64,000 bases of DNA from Lysobacterales bacterium (GCA_016718605.1 JADKCY010000001.1:1-64000); one strand, 5' to 3'; counted from the stretch's first letter, positions 1 through 10,263 are shown. The notes: a model not told the origin generated them from the letters alone. A program made the numbers and translations.

Positions 1-126
1 GATAATGGAATTGTCCCGCCCAAGATGCCGATCTGGGCTAGACCTCGGTCCAAAGCCGTACGAAATCCACGTCGCAGGGCGATTCGTTCTCCGCCAGCAG
101 CGATGGCCAGCGTGGAGCACACTCGC

Positions 127-1401
127 ATGAGCACGATCAAGCAGTACCTGGACGCGGCCACCCGTGCGAATACCGAGCGCGCGTATGCCGGCGCCACCCG
201 TCACTTCGAAGTCGACTGGGGCGGACATCTCCCCGCGACCGCCGATCAGGTGGCCCGCTACTTGGCCGCCTACGCCGGGCGGCTCGCACTCAACACGCTC
301 AAGCACCGGCTCGCGGCCCTCGCTCAGTGGCACCACGCGCACGGCTTTGCCGACCCCACGCGGGGCTCCGTTGTGCGCAAGGTGCTCAAGGGCATCCAGA
401 CCTTGCACCCGAGCCAGGAGAAGCGGGCCGCGCCGCTGCAGCTCACCCAACTGGGCCAAGTTGTGGAGTGGCTTGAAGACGCCGCCGCCAGGGCCGGCAT
501 GCGCGGCGATCCCGCCGGCCGGCTCCGGCACCTGCGCGATCGCGCTCTGGTGCTGCTGGGATTCTGGCGAGGTTTCCGCGGAGACGAACTGGTTCGCCTG
601 CAGGTCCAGGACCTGCGCCTGGTCCCCGGCGAGGGCATGACCTGCTTCCTGCCGCACAGCAAGGGCGACCGTCAGCACAGCGGCCGGACCTACAAGGTGC
701 CGGCGCTGTCGCGCTGGTGTCCCGTCGCTGCGACCTCGGCCTGGGTGGACGCGGCCAATCTCCAGGACGGCGCGCTGTTCCGCGCGGTCGACCAGTGGGC
801 CGGCATCGCGGCGACACCGCTTCACCCCAACAGCCTGGTGCGGGTGTTGCGGCGGATCTTCCGCGAGGCGGGGCTGGCTTCGCCGGATGAATACAGCAGT
901 CATTCGCTGCGCCGGGGTTTCGCGGGCTGGGCCAACGACAACGGCTGGGATGTCAAAAGCCTGATGGAATACGTCGGCTGGCGCGATGTGAAGTCGGCGA
1001 TCCGCTACCTCGACGGCGTCGACTCGGTCGCACGTCAGCGCATCGAAGCCAGTCTTCCGCCGATCGCGCCCCCGCGCCCGGCACCGCCGGCGCCGACGGT
1101 TGCCCCGGTGCCGCCCACGACGGTGGAGGCAACCATCACCCTCACCCGGTTCACCCCAGGCGCGCGCGGCCTGACCAAGGCCCACCAGTTGATCGAGCAG
1201 ATCTGCCTGCACCCCCACCAGGCGCAGCGGCTCGATGCCGAAGGCACTCACTACCGCCTGGCGATCGCCGCACCTGACGACGCGGCGCTGGAGGAAACCG
1301 TCGCGATGCTGCTCGACGAGATGCACCGGATCGCCGACAACCACCAGTGCTTCCTCGCCGTCGCCTTGCGCGACGAAGCCGGCGGCCGCCATTGGGACTG
1401 A
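127..1401 (+). CDS. Tyrosine recombinase (TnpI-like) of a Tn3-family element
   Basis: Site-specific tyrosine recombinase, probably resolving cointegrates of the adjacent Tn3-family transposon. An N-terminal SAM-like core-binding part is followed by a catalytic domain with the first Arg in FWRGFRGDE, an HSLRR box, the GWRD motif and the nucleophilic Tyr in IRYLDG. After the catalytic Tyr come a proline-rich linker and about 75 further residues that are not part of the usual recombinase fold. ATG at 127 is chosen because the conserved region starts at once; ATG 103 and ATG 25 are in frame. The stop lies 7 bases before tnpA, so the two genes are probably co-transcribed. Family assignment is firm; the resolution role is inferred from the neighbour. 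Confidence 0.85.
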   Translation: MSTIKQYLDAATRANTERAYAGATRHFEVDWGGHLPATADQVARYLAAYAGRLALNTLKHRLAALAQWHHAHGFADPTRGSVVRKVLKGIQTLHPSQEKRAAPLQLTQLGQVVEWLEDAAARAGMRGDPAGRLRHLRDRALVLLGFWRGFRGDELVRLQVQDLRLVPGEGMTCFLPHSKGDRQHSGRTYKVPALSRWCPVAATSAWVDAANLQDGALFRAVDQWAGIAATPLHPNSLVRVLRRIFREAGLASPDEYSSHSLRRGFAGWANDNGWDVKSLMEYVGWRDVKSAIRYLDGVDSVARQRIEASLPPIAPPRPAPPAPTVAPVPPTTVEATITLTRFTPGARGLTKAHQLIEQICLHPHQAQRLDAEGTHYRLAIAAPDDAALEETVAMLLDEMHRIADNHQCFLAVALRDEAGGRHWD

Positions 1402-1408
1402 GCTGCGC

Positions 1409-4402
1409 ATGACGACGCTGCACGAAACCGCCTATCCGCGCCTCAAGCCCGATCCCACCGCCAAAGAACTGCAGGAGATCTACACGCCTACTGAGGCGGA
1501 GCGGCTGTGCGTGGCGGCCATTGCCACCGGCCCGGCCACACGGCTGGCGCTGCTGCTGCACCTGAAGCTGTTTCAGCGCTTGGGTTACTTCACGCCATTG
1601 GCCAAGGTGCCCGAACGCATCGTTCAGCATGTCGCCCACGCGGCTGGAATGCGTCGCGTGCCGACCGCGCGGTTGGCGACCTACGACGCCTCCGGTAGCC
1701 AGCGCAGGCACCTGGCTCAGCTGCGCACGTTTCTCAATGTTCGTCCGCTCGATGCCCATGGTCGCGATTGGCTCAGTGCCGTGGCAGAAACCGCGGCGCA
1801 GACCAAGCACATCGTGCCCGACATCGTGAACGTGATGCTCGAAGAGCTGGTACACCATCGTTACCAACTGCCGGCGTTCAGCACGCTCGAGCGCCTTGCG
1901 ATCTCGGCCCGCGAAAAGGTCCACGACGCGCACTACCGCCAGATTGCAGACGCGTTGACGCCAGCGATGCGGGCGCTGGTCGACGAACTGCTGCTGACGC
2001 CGCCGGGCAGTCGCCACAGCGGCTGGCATGCACTCAGGCGCGAGCCCAAACGCCCGACCAACAAGGAAGTTCGCCACTACCTGCAGCACATCCAGCGCCT
2101 GCGCGCCTTGGCCGAGCAACTTCCGCCGATTGATGTCTCGGTGCCCAAGCTCAAGCAGTTCCGGGCGATGGCCCGCGCACTGGATGCCAGCGAGATGGCC
2201 GAACTGGTCCCGGTCAAGCGCTATGCGCTGGCTGCGATCTTCATCCGTTCGCAGTACCGCAAGACGCTCGACGATGCCGCCGACCTGTTCATCCGTCTGA
2301 TCCAGAATCTGGAGAACACCGCGCAGCAAAAGCTGATCGCCTACCAGATCGAACACAGCAAGCGCGCGGATGCACTGATCGGCCAGCTCCGGGAGATCCT
2401 GCAGGCCTATCAGGTCGAGGGCACCGACACCCAGCGCATGAACGCGATTGAGGGCGTGCTGGGCGCCGACATCGGCCTGCTGATGGCCGAATGCGATGAG
2501 CACATGGCCTACGCGGGCCGCAACTACCTGCCGTTCCTGCTGGCACCATACGGGACATTCCGCCCACTGCTGTTCAACTGCCTCGAAATCATGGGCCTGC
2601 GGGCCGCCAGCCAAGACCCGACCATGGTGCGCATGATCGGCGCCGTACTCGCGCTGCGCAGCCAGCGTCGGGAGACGGTAGAAGCGGCCAGTCTGGGGGT
2701 CGACGTAGCCACCGATCTGACTTGGCTGTCGGCCGCGTGGCGCAAGCATGTTCTCCCCAAGACGCTGGTGGCCAACAGTCCCGGCTCGATCCACCGCAAG
2801 TACTTCGAGCTGGCAGTGCTGGCGCAGGTCAAGGACGAACTCAAATGCGGCGACCTGTACATCCCTCACGGCGAGCGCTACGACGACTACCGCGAACAGT
2901 TGGTCGACGAGACGACGTTCGCACAGGAACTGGACGTCTACGGTCAGGTGTCGGGGATCGCTACCGACGCGGCGGACTTCGTGCAGGGCCTGCGCACGAA
3001 GCTGACAACGTTGGCCGATGCCGTCGATGTCAGGTTCCCGAACAATTTGCACGCCAGCGTGGTCGACGGGCAGCTGAAGCTCACGCGCCTCCAGGGTGCT
3101 CAGGTGACCCAGGCGATCGCCGCGGTGGATAGCGCGATCACCGAACGCCTGCCGCCGACCAGCATCGTCGATGTCTTGGTAGACACCACCCGCTGGCTCG
3201 ACCTGCACGTGCACTTCCGTCCGATCGCCGGTACCGATGCGCGAGTTGACGATCTGCTGCGGCGCGTGATCACCACGCTGTTCTGCTACGGCTGCAACCT
3301 GGGACCGACACAGACCGCGCGGTCGGTCAAGGGATTTAGTCGACGACAGATTTCCTGGCTGAACCTGAAGTACGTCACCGAGGACACGCTCGACCGGGCG
3401 ATCGTCGACGTGATCAACCTGTACAACAAGTTCGAGCTCCCTGGCTACTGGGGCAGCGGCAGGAGCGCCTCGGCCGACGGCACCAAGTGGAGCGTCTATG
3501 AGCAGAATTTGCTGTCGGAGTATCACATCCGCTACGGCGGCTATGGGGGCATCGGCTACTACCACGTGTCCGACAAGTACATCGCGTTGTTCAGTCACTT
3601 CATCCCGTGCGGTGTCCACGAGGCGGTCTACATTCTCGACGGGCTGCTGGCCAACCGCTCCGACATCCAGCCCGATACCGTGCACGGCGACACCCAGGCG
3701 CAAAGCTTTCCAGTGTTCGGGCTGGCGCACCTGCTGGGCATCAACCTCATGCCGCGCATTCGCAACATCAAAGACCTCGTGTTCTCCCGGCCGGAGCCGG
3801 GCCGGACATACGCGAACATCCAGGCGCTGTTCGGCGACAGCATCGACTGGAAGCTGATCGAGACCCACCTGCACGACATGCTGCGAGTCGCGATTTCCAT
3901 CAAGGTGGGCAAAATCACCGCCTCGACGATCCTGCGCCGACTCGGCACCTACAGCCGCAAGAACAAGCTGTACTGGGCCTTCCGCGAACTAGGCAAGGCA
4001 GTGCGCACCTTGTTCCTGCTGCGCTACATCGACGACGTCGACGTTCGCCGAACCATCCACGCCGCCACCAACAAGAGCGAGGAGTTCAACGGGTTCGTCA
4101 AGTGGGCATTCTTTGGTGGAGAGGGCATCATCGCCGAGAACGTCCAGCACGAGCAGCGCAAGATCGTGCGCTACAACCAGCTAGTGGCCAACCTGGTCAT
4201 CCTGCACAACGTGGAGCAGATGACCCGGGTGTTGGCGGAGCTGCGGCAAGACGGCGCGAGCATCAGTCCGGACGTGCTGGCCGGGCTGTCGCCGTATCGG
4301 ACTAGCCACATCAACCGGTTCGGCGACTACACGCTGGACCTCAAGCGCGAGGTTGCGCCGATTGATTTCTCTCGGCGGATTCTGGAGCGCATGACCAGCT
4401 AG
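1409..4402 (+). CDS. tnpA: Tn3-family transposase TnpA
   Basis: Replicative transposase of 997 residues, the normal size for Tn3-family TnpA. The N-terminal part (about residues 10-170) looks like the DUF4158 DNA-binding region and the C-terminal half is the Tn3 DDE domain. The catalytic acids are visible as Asp in SADGTKW, Asp in VHGDTQAQS and Glu in NKSEEFNGF. ATG 1409 lies just after the recombinase stop; a longer in-frame extension to 1235 overlaps that gene and is less likely. The frame is intact, so the protein could be active, but I could not identify a pair of terminal inverted repeats, so the ends of the element are undefined. Confidence 0.93.
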   Translation: MTTLHETAYPRLKPDPTAKELQEIYTPTEAERLCVAAIATGPATRLALLLHLKLFQRLGYFTPLAKVPERIVQHVAHAAGMRRVPTARLATYDASGSQRRHLAQLRTFLNVRPLDAHGRDWLSAVAETAAQTKHIVPDIVNVMLEELVHHRYQLPAFSTLERLAISAREKVHDAHYRQIADALTPAMRALVDELLLTPPGSRHSGWHALRREPKRPTNKEVRHYLQHIQRLRALAEQLPPIDVSVPKLKQFRAMARALDASEMAELVPVKRYALAAIFIRSQYRKTLDDAADLFIRLIQNLENTAQQKLIAYQIEHSKRADALIGQLREILQAYQVEGTDTQRMNAIEGVLGADIGLLMAECDEHMAYAGRNYLPFLLAPYGTFRPLLFNCLEIMGLRAASQDPTMVRMIGAVLALRSQRRETVEAASLGVDVATDLTWLSAAWRKHVLPKTLVANSPGSIHRKYFELAVLAQVKDELKCGDLYIPHGERYDDYREQLVDETTFAQELDVYGQVSGIATDAADFVQGLRTKLTTLADAVDVRFPNNLHASVVDGQLKLTRLQGAQVTQAIAAVDSAITERLPPTSIVDVLVDTTRWLDLHVHFRPIAGTDARVDDLLRRVITTLFCYGCNLGPTQTARSVKGFSRRQISWLNLKYVTEDTLDRAIVDVINLYNKFELPGYWGSGRSASADGTKWSVYEQNLLSEYHIRYGGYGGIGYYHVSDKYIALFSHFIPCGVHEAVYILDGLLANRSDIQPDTVHGDTQAQSFPVFGLAHLLGINLMPRIRNIKDLVFSRPEPGRTYANIQALFGDSIDWKLIETHLHDMLRVAISIKVGKITASTILRRLGTYSRKNKLYWAFRELGKAVRTLFLLRYIDDVDVRRTIHAATNKSEEFNGFVKWAFFGGEGIIAENVQHEQRKIVRYNQLVANLVILHNVEQMTRVLAELRQDGASISPDVLAGLSPYRTSHINRFGDYTLDLKREVAPIDFSRRILERMTS

Positions 4403-4514
4403 GGGAGCAAGATGGAAGAGTCGCACTGTGTCAGCTCCCTGCCACGCTCTCTAACCAGTTCCGCCAGCCATCGGAGACGGAAAGGGCAGAAGTTTGCCCG
4501 CGGGGGGGGGTGCG

Positions 4515-4922
4515 CTAGGAGCGCAACTTTCGTCGACCTCGGGAGAGCGAATGCAGGATCCTGCACTCGCCCCGCTGGCCTTGTGCGCACTCGTCGATCG
4601 TTCGCTGAAGTTCACGCTTGATCTGTCCGAGCTCCCTCATCCGCGCCTTGACATCGGCGAGGTGCTCACGGGCAAGTTGGTCGACTTCTGCGCAAGGCAG
4701 TGTTGTGTCCTCTGCCAGACCGAGCAGACTCCGGATCTGCTCAAGACTGAAGCCGAGCTCGCGGCCGCGCGTGATGAAGCGCAGCCGCTCCACCTCGGAA
4801 GCCGCGTAGACACGGTAGTTGCCATCCGTGCGCAGTGGCGGGTGCAGCAGGCCTACGCGTTCGTAGTAGCGGATGGTCTCGATAGGGCAACCACTTTCGG
4901 CTGCGGCTTCACCGATGCGCAT
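4515..4922 (-). CDS. cadR: MerR-family Cd/Pb-type regulator (CadR/PbrR-like)
   Basis: Metal-responsive activator of 135 residues. It starts MRIGEAAAESGCP with a MerR winged-helix domain (about residues 1-70), a dimerisation helix and a metal site. Cysteines fall at 77, 112 and 120, essentially the pattern of CadR/PbrR sensors for Cd(II)/Pb(II). A longer frame upstream exists, but ATG 4922 begins the conserved domain. It diverges from the CDF exporter at 4966 and the shared 43-base gap holds a typical MerR promoter. Regulation of the exporter by Cd, Pb or Zn is inferred from these features. Confidence 0.88.
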   Translation of the reverse strand: MRIGEAAAESGCPIETIRYYERVGLLHPPLRTDGNYRVYAASEVERLRFITRGRELGFSLEQIRSLLGLAEDTTLPCAEVDQLAREHLADVKARMRELGQIKRELQRTIDECAQGQRGECRILHSLSRGRRKLRS

Positions 4923-4926
4923 GGAC

Positions 4927-4957
4927 TTGACCCTGTAGCGACTACAGCCTTTAGCAT
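4927..4957 (+). promoter_or_regulatory. MerR-type promoter/operator between cadR and the CDF gene
   Basis: A -35 TTGACC (4927-4932) and a -10 TAGCAT (4952-4957) are 19 bases apart, the over-long spacer used by MerR-activated promoters. Between them lies the dyad CTGTAG-CGA-CTACAG (4933-4947), where a CadR-type dimer would bind and untwist the DNA. The site reads toward the CDF exporter and also overlaps the region from which cadR starts. Confidence 0.8.
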
Positions 4958-4965
4958 GCCAAGGC

Positions 4966-5631
4966 ATGGACACCCAGTCGAGGTCATGTGGCGGTTGTAC
5001 CGCCACCGCCGAGCAGCTCGTGAGCACCCCGGATGCCGCGCTGCGGAAGATCATGGGCGCCGTATTCGCGATCAACGTGGCGCTGTTCACAGGTGAAACG
5101 CTCGCCGGGTGGTGGGCCGACTCAAGCGCTTTGCAGGCGGACGCACTGGACAGCCTCGGCGATGCGGCGGTCTACGCGCTGAGTTTCATAGCCGTCGGCA
5201 GGTCGCTCCGCTGGCGTGCCGGCGCCGCCATGGTCAAGGGCGTGATCCAGGGGCTGTTCGGCTTGGCGGTACTGGCCGAGGTTGCTCGTCGAGTTCTTGG
5301 AGGCGCCGTACCGGATGCGGGCATCATGGCGGCGGCGGCGGCGATTGCGCTCGTCGGCAATCTGATCTGCTTTGCGCTTCTATGGCGCCGCAGGGACCAG
5401 GACATCAACATGCGTTCCGTCTGGCTCTGCTCGCGGAACGACGTGATCAACAACGTCGGCGTGATTGTGGCTTCCGGCTTGGTGCTGCTGGTTGGCCATG
5501 GGGCGCCGGACTGGATCATCGGCGTTCTCATCGCAACGCTGTTCTTGCGTACATCCTTCGTGGTTCTAAGGGAGGCGCTGCAGCAGTGGCGCAGGCCCGT
5601 TGGCCCCGACAATCGGCGAACATGCGCATGA
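4966..5631 (+). CDS. Short cation diffusion facilitator (CDF) metal exporter
   Basis: Inner-membrane divalent-metal/proton antiporter of 221 residues with several hydrophobic helices. Metal-site motifs are the DALDSLGD region in the second helix and SRNDVINN in the fifth. Compared with typical CDF proteins (about 300 residues) it lacks the C-terminal cytoplasmic domain. The N terminus has a CGGC cysteine pair that could take up metal. It is the direct target of the CadR-type promoter and overlaps the next gene by 10 bases. Cd/Zn export is likely; exact specificity cannot be read from the sequence. Confidence 0.83.
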   Translation: MDTQSRSCGGCTATAEQLVSTPDAALRKIMGAVFAINVALFTGETLAGWWADSSALQADALDSLGDAAVYALSFIAVGRSLRWRAGAAMVKGVIQGLFGLAVLAEVARRVLGGAVPDAGIMAAAAAIALVGNLICFALLWRRRDQDINMRSVWLCSRNDVINNVGVIVASGLVLLVGHGAPDWIIGVLIATLFLRTSFVVLREALQQWRRPVGPDNRRTCA

Positions 5632-5975
5632 CGCTGCGCGAGGCCTTCGAGCTCGAGTGGAAGATGGCGGAGCAGGCTCGCCGATTCGGCGACTTTGACG
5701 TGGCCTTTCGCCACCTCGAGCGTGCCCACATCATCGGACAGCGCCGCACCCGGCTGCATATGCAAAGCCACCTCGGAATGCTGAGGGTGGCTTGGCAGCG
5801 GCGGGACCTGCGCGAGCTTGTTGGCCAGATCACGCGCACGGTCGCGGCTGCATTGTTCTCGCGGCTCTGGGTGCCAGTCGGCAACACCGGCGGCTCTAAC
5901 GTGAGCCCGTTCCGCTCTATGCCTGTACCGTCGGATCTCCAATGCTACGCAATCGACCCCGATGGCAGCGACTGA
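5622..5975 (+). CDS. DUF3703 family protein
   Basis: Small protein of 117 residues that matches DUF3703 by its AFRHLERAHIIGQ and VPVGNTGGSNVSP motifs. DUF3703 genes are frequent companions of metal-efflux genes; the molecular role is unknown to me. It overlaps the end of the CDF gene by 10 bases, which suggests translational coupling. ATG 5628 is an alternative start two codons downstream. Confidence 0.75.
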   Translation: MRMTLREAFELEWKMAEQARRFGDFDVAFRHLERAHIIGQRRTRLHMQSHLGMLRVAWQRRDLRELVGQITRTVAAALFSRLWVPVGNTGGSNVSPFRSMPVPSDLQCYAIDPDGSD

Positions 5976-6293
5976 AGCTGTGCCGACGCGTCAAGTGCGC
6001 TGGCAAAACTGGTGCATGTCGGCCATTTCTGCACGCGCGCGCCAGCCCTCTTCGGCATGGAGCGCGTGGTGGTCAGCCGAGCAGGAACAGTGTCACCACC
6101 AGGCCCGCTCTCGCTGGCATTTGTGAGCGCCGAGCCAACACAACTATTGCGTCCTCCGATCGGCTGAGCGTGGCGCTGGGCTTTGAGCCCCTACCCTGTT
6201 TCTGACTGAATAACCCCCAACTGTTTGCGTACCGTGCGGCGCTTGCCGCCGCGGCTGTCATGTTTGGCCTGCGGCGGAGCCGCTGGGCCTTGA
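5976..6293. other. Gene-free stretch before the CzcC-like remnant
   Basis: No convincing gene. The last part (about 6225-6310) could encode a signal-peptide-like stretch and the LTSIFT start of the CzcC-like remnant, but in a different frame from the remainder, as expected for a decayed 5' end. Confidence 0.4.
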
Positions 6294-7223
6294 CGAGCAT
6301 TTTCACGTGTAATCAGTTCCCACCCTGAGCTTGCTGTCTTCAGGTACACGGAGGAAGCGCTGCAGGCCGAGGCTGACATCGCCGGCCAACGGCCACCGCT
6401 GACCGCCTCGCTCGACGCAGAGAACGTGCTCGGCACCGGCGGTTCGGCCGGTGTCCGCGGTGCTGAACGTTACGTGTCGCTGGCGTCCGTGCTGGAGCGA
6501 GGCGACAAGCGCGGAGCTCGCCCGGCGGTGGCCGATCGCAGCATCAATGCGCTTGCGCTCGTGCGGGAAGGCCGGCGTCTCGACCTGCTGGCCGAGGTTG
6601 CCCGCCGCTATCTGGCTGCCGCGGCGATGGAAGCGCAGGCGTTTATCTGGGCCACTGCGGTGGAGCGACGCGAACGCGCGCTTGAAGCTGCCGCAAGTCG
6701 CGTTGCTGCTGGCGGCGCGCCGGAGTCGGTTCGTCTGACGGCGATGGCGGCGGCCGTTGCCGCACGCGGTGTGGAACGGGCAGGCAGGGCGGCGACGCTC
6801 GACACGACTCGCCTCGCGATTCTCTGGGGCGTGACAGATCCGTCATTCTCGGTGCCGGCCCTGGAGACCGCAGAACTGCCCCAGTCGATCGAGCTGCGGG
6901 CTGCGATCGAGCGGATCGCCAACGCACCCGAGATGCGTGCCTTTTCCTCTGAGGAGCGGCTTCGGGAGGCGCGCGTCCAGCTGGCGAGGACTGCGCTATC
7001 GCCGGATCTGCAGTGGTCGGTCGGGCTGCGCCGGCTCGAGGGTGACCATGACTGGGGACTGATGGGCACGCTAGCGCCGCCGCTCGGAACGCGCAGCCGG
7101 GCCGAGCCCGGCATTCGGGCCGCGGAAGCCGAACTCGCTGCAGTCTCCTTGGAGCGGGAAGCCGCGATGCTGCAGCTCAAGGCGACGCTCGCTGACGCCC
7201 AAGCTCAACTAGCGAGCCTCTGA
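6294..7223 (+). pseudogene. CzcC-like outer-membrane efflux protein, remnant
   Basis: TolC/CzcC-type outer-membrane channel remnant. The frame reads SSHPELAVFRYTEEAL and then ENVLGTG, the usual start of mature CzcC proteins, and continues through a long helical coiled-coil region. The signal-peptide end is separated by a frame change near 6300. The C-terminal end stops at LADAQAQLASL, roughly 100 residues short of a full CzcC (compare 423 residues for the intact copy at 14791-16062). It is a second, diverged copy, presumably from an older czc cluster cut by the IS5 relic downstream. Confidence 0.72.
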
Positions 7224-7281
7224 TCTTTTCCGCCCGTAGTCGAGGCGTCATACCCACACCTACCGCAGCCTCCGCCCGCGC

Positions 7282-7703
7282 ATGAAGCAGACCACGTTCG
7301 CCTCGCTCAACTACGCCGCCACGAAGAAGCTAACGCGCCGCGAGCGCTTCCTAAGTACAAGAACGCGGTGAAGCACCTGGAGACGCTGAAGGCGAAGGCG
7401 CGCGCGCGGGTGGAGCACCAGTTCCGGGTGGTGAAGTTCCAAGTCGGTTTCGTCAAGACCCGCGACCGCGGACTAGCCAAGAACCCCCCGCATCTGGTGA
7501 GGCTGTTCACGCAGTCGAACCTGTACCTCGCAAGGCGGAAACTGGCTGTCGCGGATCGTTGCACACGCAACAACGGGAGGAGCCCCTTCTGCGACAAAAG
7601 CGGCGAAAAACGGCCTAAGTATGGTCTGTTCTCGAACACTTCTGGGTCAGGCCGGCTGCATAAAGCGCTGCTGGCCCTGCTCAAGCGGCGGCCCTGGCTT
7701 TGA
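7282..7703 (+). pseudogene. IS5-family transposase relic with internal deletion
   Basis: The N terminus (from 7282, KQTTFASLNYA and KKLTRRERF) matches the start of IS5-type transposases. After only about 30 codons the frame jumps to the C-terminal end (7368 on: RARVEHQFRVVK, FVKTRDRGLAKN). The central DDE region is missing. The element is therefore dead. Its position between a truncated czcC and the P-type ATPase suggests it took part in the loss of the intervening efflux genes. Confidence 0.7.
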
Positions 7704-7714
7704 TCGGAGGTTCC

Positions 7715-10263
7715 CTAGGGCTTGGTCTGGGCGTTGGGCGCTTGCTTGAACGTGTCACGAAGCGCGAGCAGACGCAGGGCGTTGAACACAACCAAAAGTG
7801 TGGAGCCCTCGTGGATCGCGACGGCGGGGCCGATGCCGAGCCCGAAGATGGTGGCGGGCACGAGCACGGCCACGATGCCCAGGCTCACGTAGACGTTCTG
7901 CCGAATGATCGCGCGCGTACGGCGGCTCAACCCCACTGCGAATGGCAGGTGACGCAAGTCATCGGCCATCAATGCGACATCTGCGGTTTCAAGCGCCACG
8001 TCGGAGCCGGCCGCGCCCATGGCAATTCCAACGGTGGCGTGGGCCATCGCCGGCGCGTCGTTGACGCCGTCGCCCACCATCGCGACCTTGTTGTCGGCAC
8101 GGAATTTTGCGATCGCGTTGACCTTGTCCTCGGGCATGAGGTCGCCCCAGGCCTCATCGAGTCCGACCTCGGTCGCGACGGCATCGGCAACGCCCTGGTG
8201 ATCGCCCGAGAGCATGATCATCCGCGTGATCCCCAGTGCGCGAAGTTCTTGTAGCGCCTGCCGTGCGCCGTCGCGCGGGGTGTCGAGCAAGCCGATGGCG
8301 CCCAAGTCCCGGTCGCCGCGCCGCACCGCCATGGTGGTGCGACCGCGTTTGCGTAGCTGGTCGATGGCCTGCGCGGCGGCCGCGCCAAGCGGCGGCACGT
8401 CGTCGATGCCAAACATCTCGCGCTTGCCGATCCAGACGGTTTGCGCGTCCAGCGTCGCGGTCACGCCGCGGCCGACGAGGTTGCGCAGATCGCTTGCGGT
8501 CGGAAGTGTGCTGCCGGCCAACCGCTGCATGCCGTCGCGGGCGATGGCGGCCGCCAGTGGATGGTCACTCAGCGATTCCACGGCAACCGCGACGCCGAGC
8601 AGGTCCGCCTCCGTGGTGCCGTCGACGGGGACTACATCGGTAATCCGCGGCCGGCCTTCGGTCAGGGTGCCGGTCTTGTCGAAGGCCATGGCACGCAGTG
8701 AACCCAATTCTTCGAGCGGTGCGCCGCCCTTGATCAGGACGCCGCCCCGCGCCGCCGGGCGATACCGGCCAACACTGCGCTCGGCGTGGCGATAGCCAAT
8801 GCGCACGGACTGGCGGCCACGAGCACTGCCATGGCGCGGTAGAAGCTGTCGCGGAAGGGTTCGTCCACCACGACCCAGGCAAACAGCAGGAGCACCGCGA
8901 GGCCGAGCACCGCCGGCACGAAGATTCGTTCGAAGCGGTCGGTGAATCTTTGGGTGGGGGATTTGCGCGTCTCCGCCTCGCTTACCAGAGACACCACTCG
9001 CGCGAGCGCGCTCTGGTTCGCTGGGCGCGTCACCTCGACCTCCAGTGCGCCGGCACCGTTGATGGTGCCGGCAAAGACGCGGGCGGCCGCGTCTATCGCA
9101 TCCGGGCTGCGGCGGGCGCGTTCCGCATCGTCGGCCGGGCGCTTGTCGACCGGCATGCTTTCGCCCGTCACCGGGGCCTGATTGACGGCCGAGTTGCCGA
9201 GCAGAATGAAACCATCGGCCGGCAATCGCTCGTTGGGGCGCACCAGCACGGTATCGCCCACCACCAGCTGCTCGACGGCGACGTCCTGGACGACACCGTG
9301 CCGCCGGACGGTGGCTGTGTCCGGTGCGAGTGCGGCCAGCGCCTCGATGGCGCGTTTCGCGCGGCCCATCGCGAAGTGTTCGAGCGCATGCCCGATGCTG
9401 AAAAGAAACAGCAGCAAGGCGCCTTCCGCCCAGGAGCCCAACGCCGCCGCACCGGCCGCGGCCACCAGCATCAGCGAGTCGATCTCGAAGCGTTTGAGGC
9501 GAAGGTTGTCGAAGGCTTCGCGCACGGTGTAGAAGCCGCCGAAAATGTACGCACCGACATAGGCCGCAAGCGGCAGCCATGCCGGTGCTGCGTCAACGAG
9601 CTTTTCGACCGCGAATCCCGCAGCCAACAACGCGCCGCACAGCAGCGCGAAGATCAGCTCGCTGTTCGCGCCAAACACACCCGCATGCGCGTGTTCTTCG
9701 CCCGGTTTGTAAGCATGGGCTTTGTCCGCTTTTGCAGTTGCGGCACCTTCGGCACGTTCCTTGGGGTGGTCGTGCTTGTGCTCGGTCTCGCTCACGGTGG
9801 GTGCGGATGCGTTATCGCCCACCGACACCTGCAGCTCGGCGAGCGTCGCGCGAATGGCGTCTTCATTGGTCAGTGTTCGGTCGAACTCCAGATGGACCGT
9901 GCCGGCGGCGCTGGCCTGGGCTTCGGTCACGCCTGCAAGTTCACGCAGCCGTGTTTCGATCGTTCTAGCGCGGCGCTCGTGCGCGATCCCCGTCACGCTC
10001 CAGGTGACATGGCCATAGCGTTCGCTCACGCTCGCGCCAGCGGCTTGCGCGAGCTCCCGAATCCGGCCCAACGGCATGCGGTCCGGGTCGTAGTGAATGC
10101 AGACCTGCGTCGGGCCGGTCGCGTCGGTGCGCACGTGCGCCGACTCGATCCCCGGTTGACCTTGCAGTCGGTCGAGAAGACGGGAAACGCATGCATCCTG
10201 CTCACCAGGAAGCCCTGGGAGCAGGACGTCGAGATCCAGGCGCAGTGTCGTAGTCATCGGCAT
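7715..10263 (-). pseudogene. P1B-type heavy-metal ATPase, one frameshift
   Basis: Metal-exporting P-type ATPase of about 849 residues when joined. The N terminus has two HMA-like domains and a His-rich linker (HKHDHPKERA, HAYKPGEEHAHAG). Eight-helix core with the TM6 motif SPC in place of CPC, the phosphorylation site DKTGTLTEG, GDGVNDAP and a final HEGST helix. SPC plus HEG resembles the P1B-4 group (Co/Zn/Cd) more than copper pumps. Near 8757 the frame shifts: the text reads GIARRRGAAS then stop, while the next frame continues GGVLIKGGAPLE. Restoring one G (GG to GGG) repairs it. It is either a recent knock-out or a consensus error. It follows czcA by 51 bases, the likely last gene of the czc operon. 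Confidence 0.85.

Noticed and set aside
1151..3874. A very long open frame on the minus strand opposite tnpA (about 900 codons)
   Set aside because: It lies antisense to a clear transposase, has no recognisable domain and is explained by high GC and codon bias.
4498..4512. Run of nine G after tnpA as a transposon end
   Set aside because: No matching inverted partner was found near position 1, so the element ends remain undefined.
7307..7684. Minus-strand frame over the IS5 relic
   Set aside because: The plus strand has clear IS5 transposase motifs; the minus frame has none.
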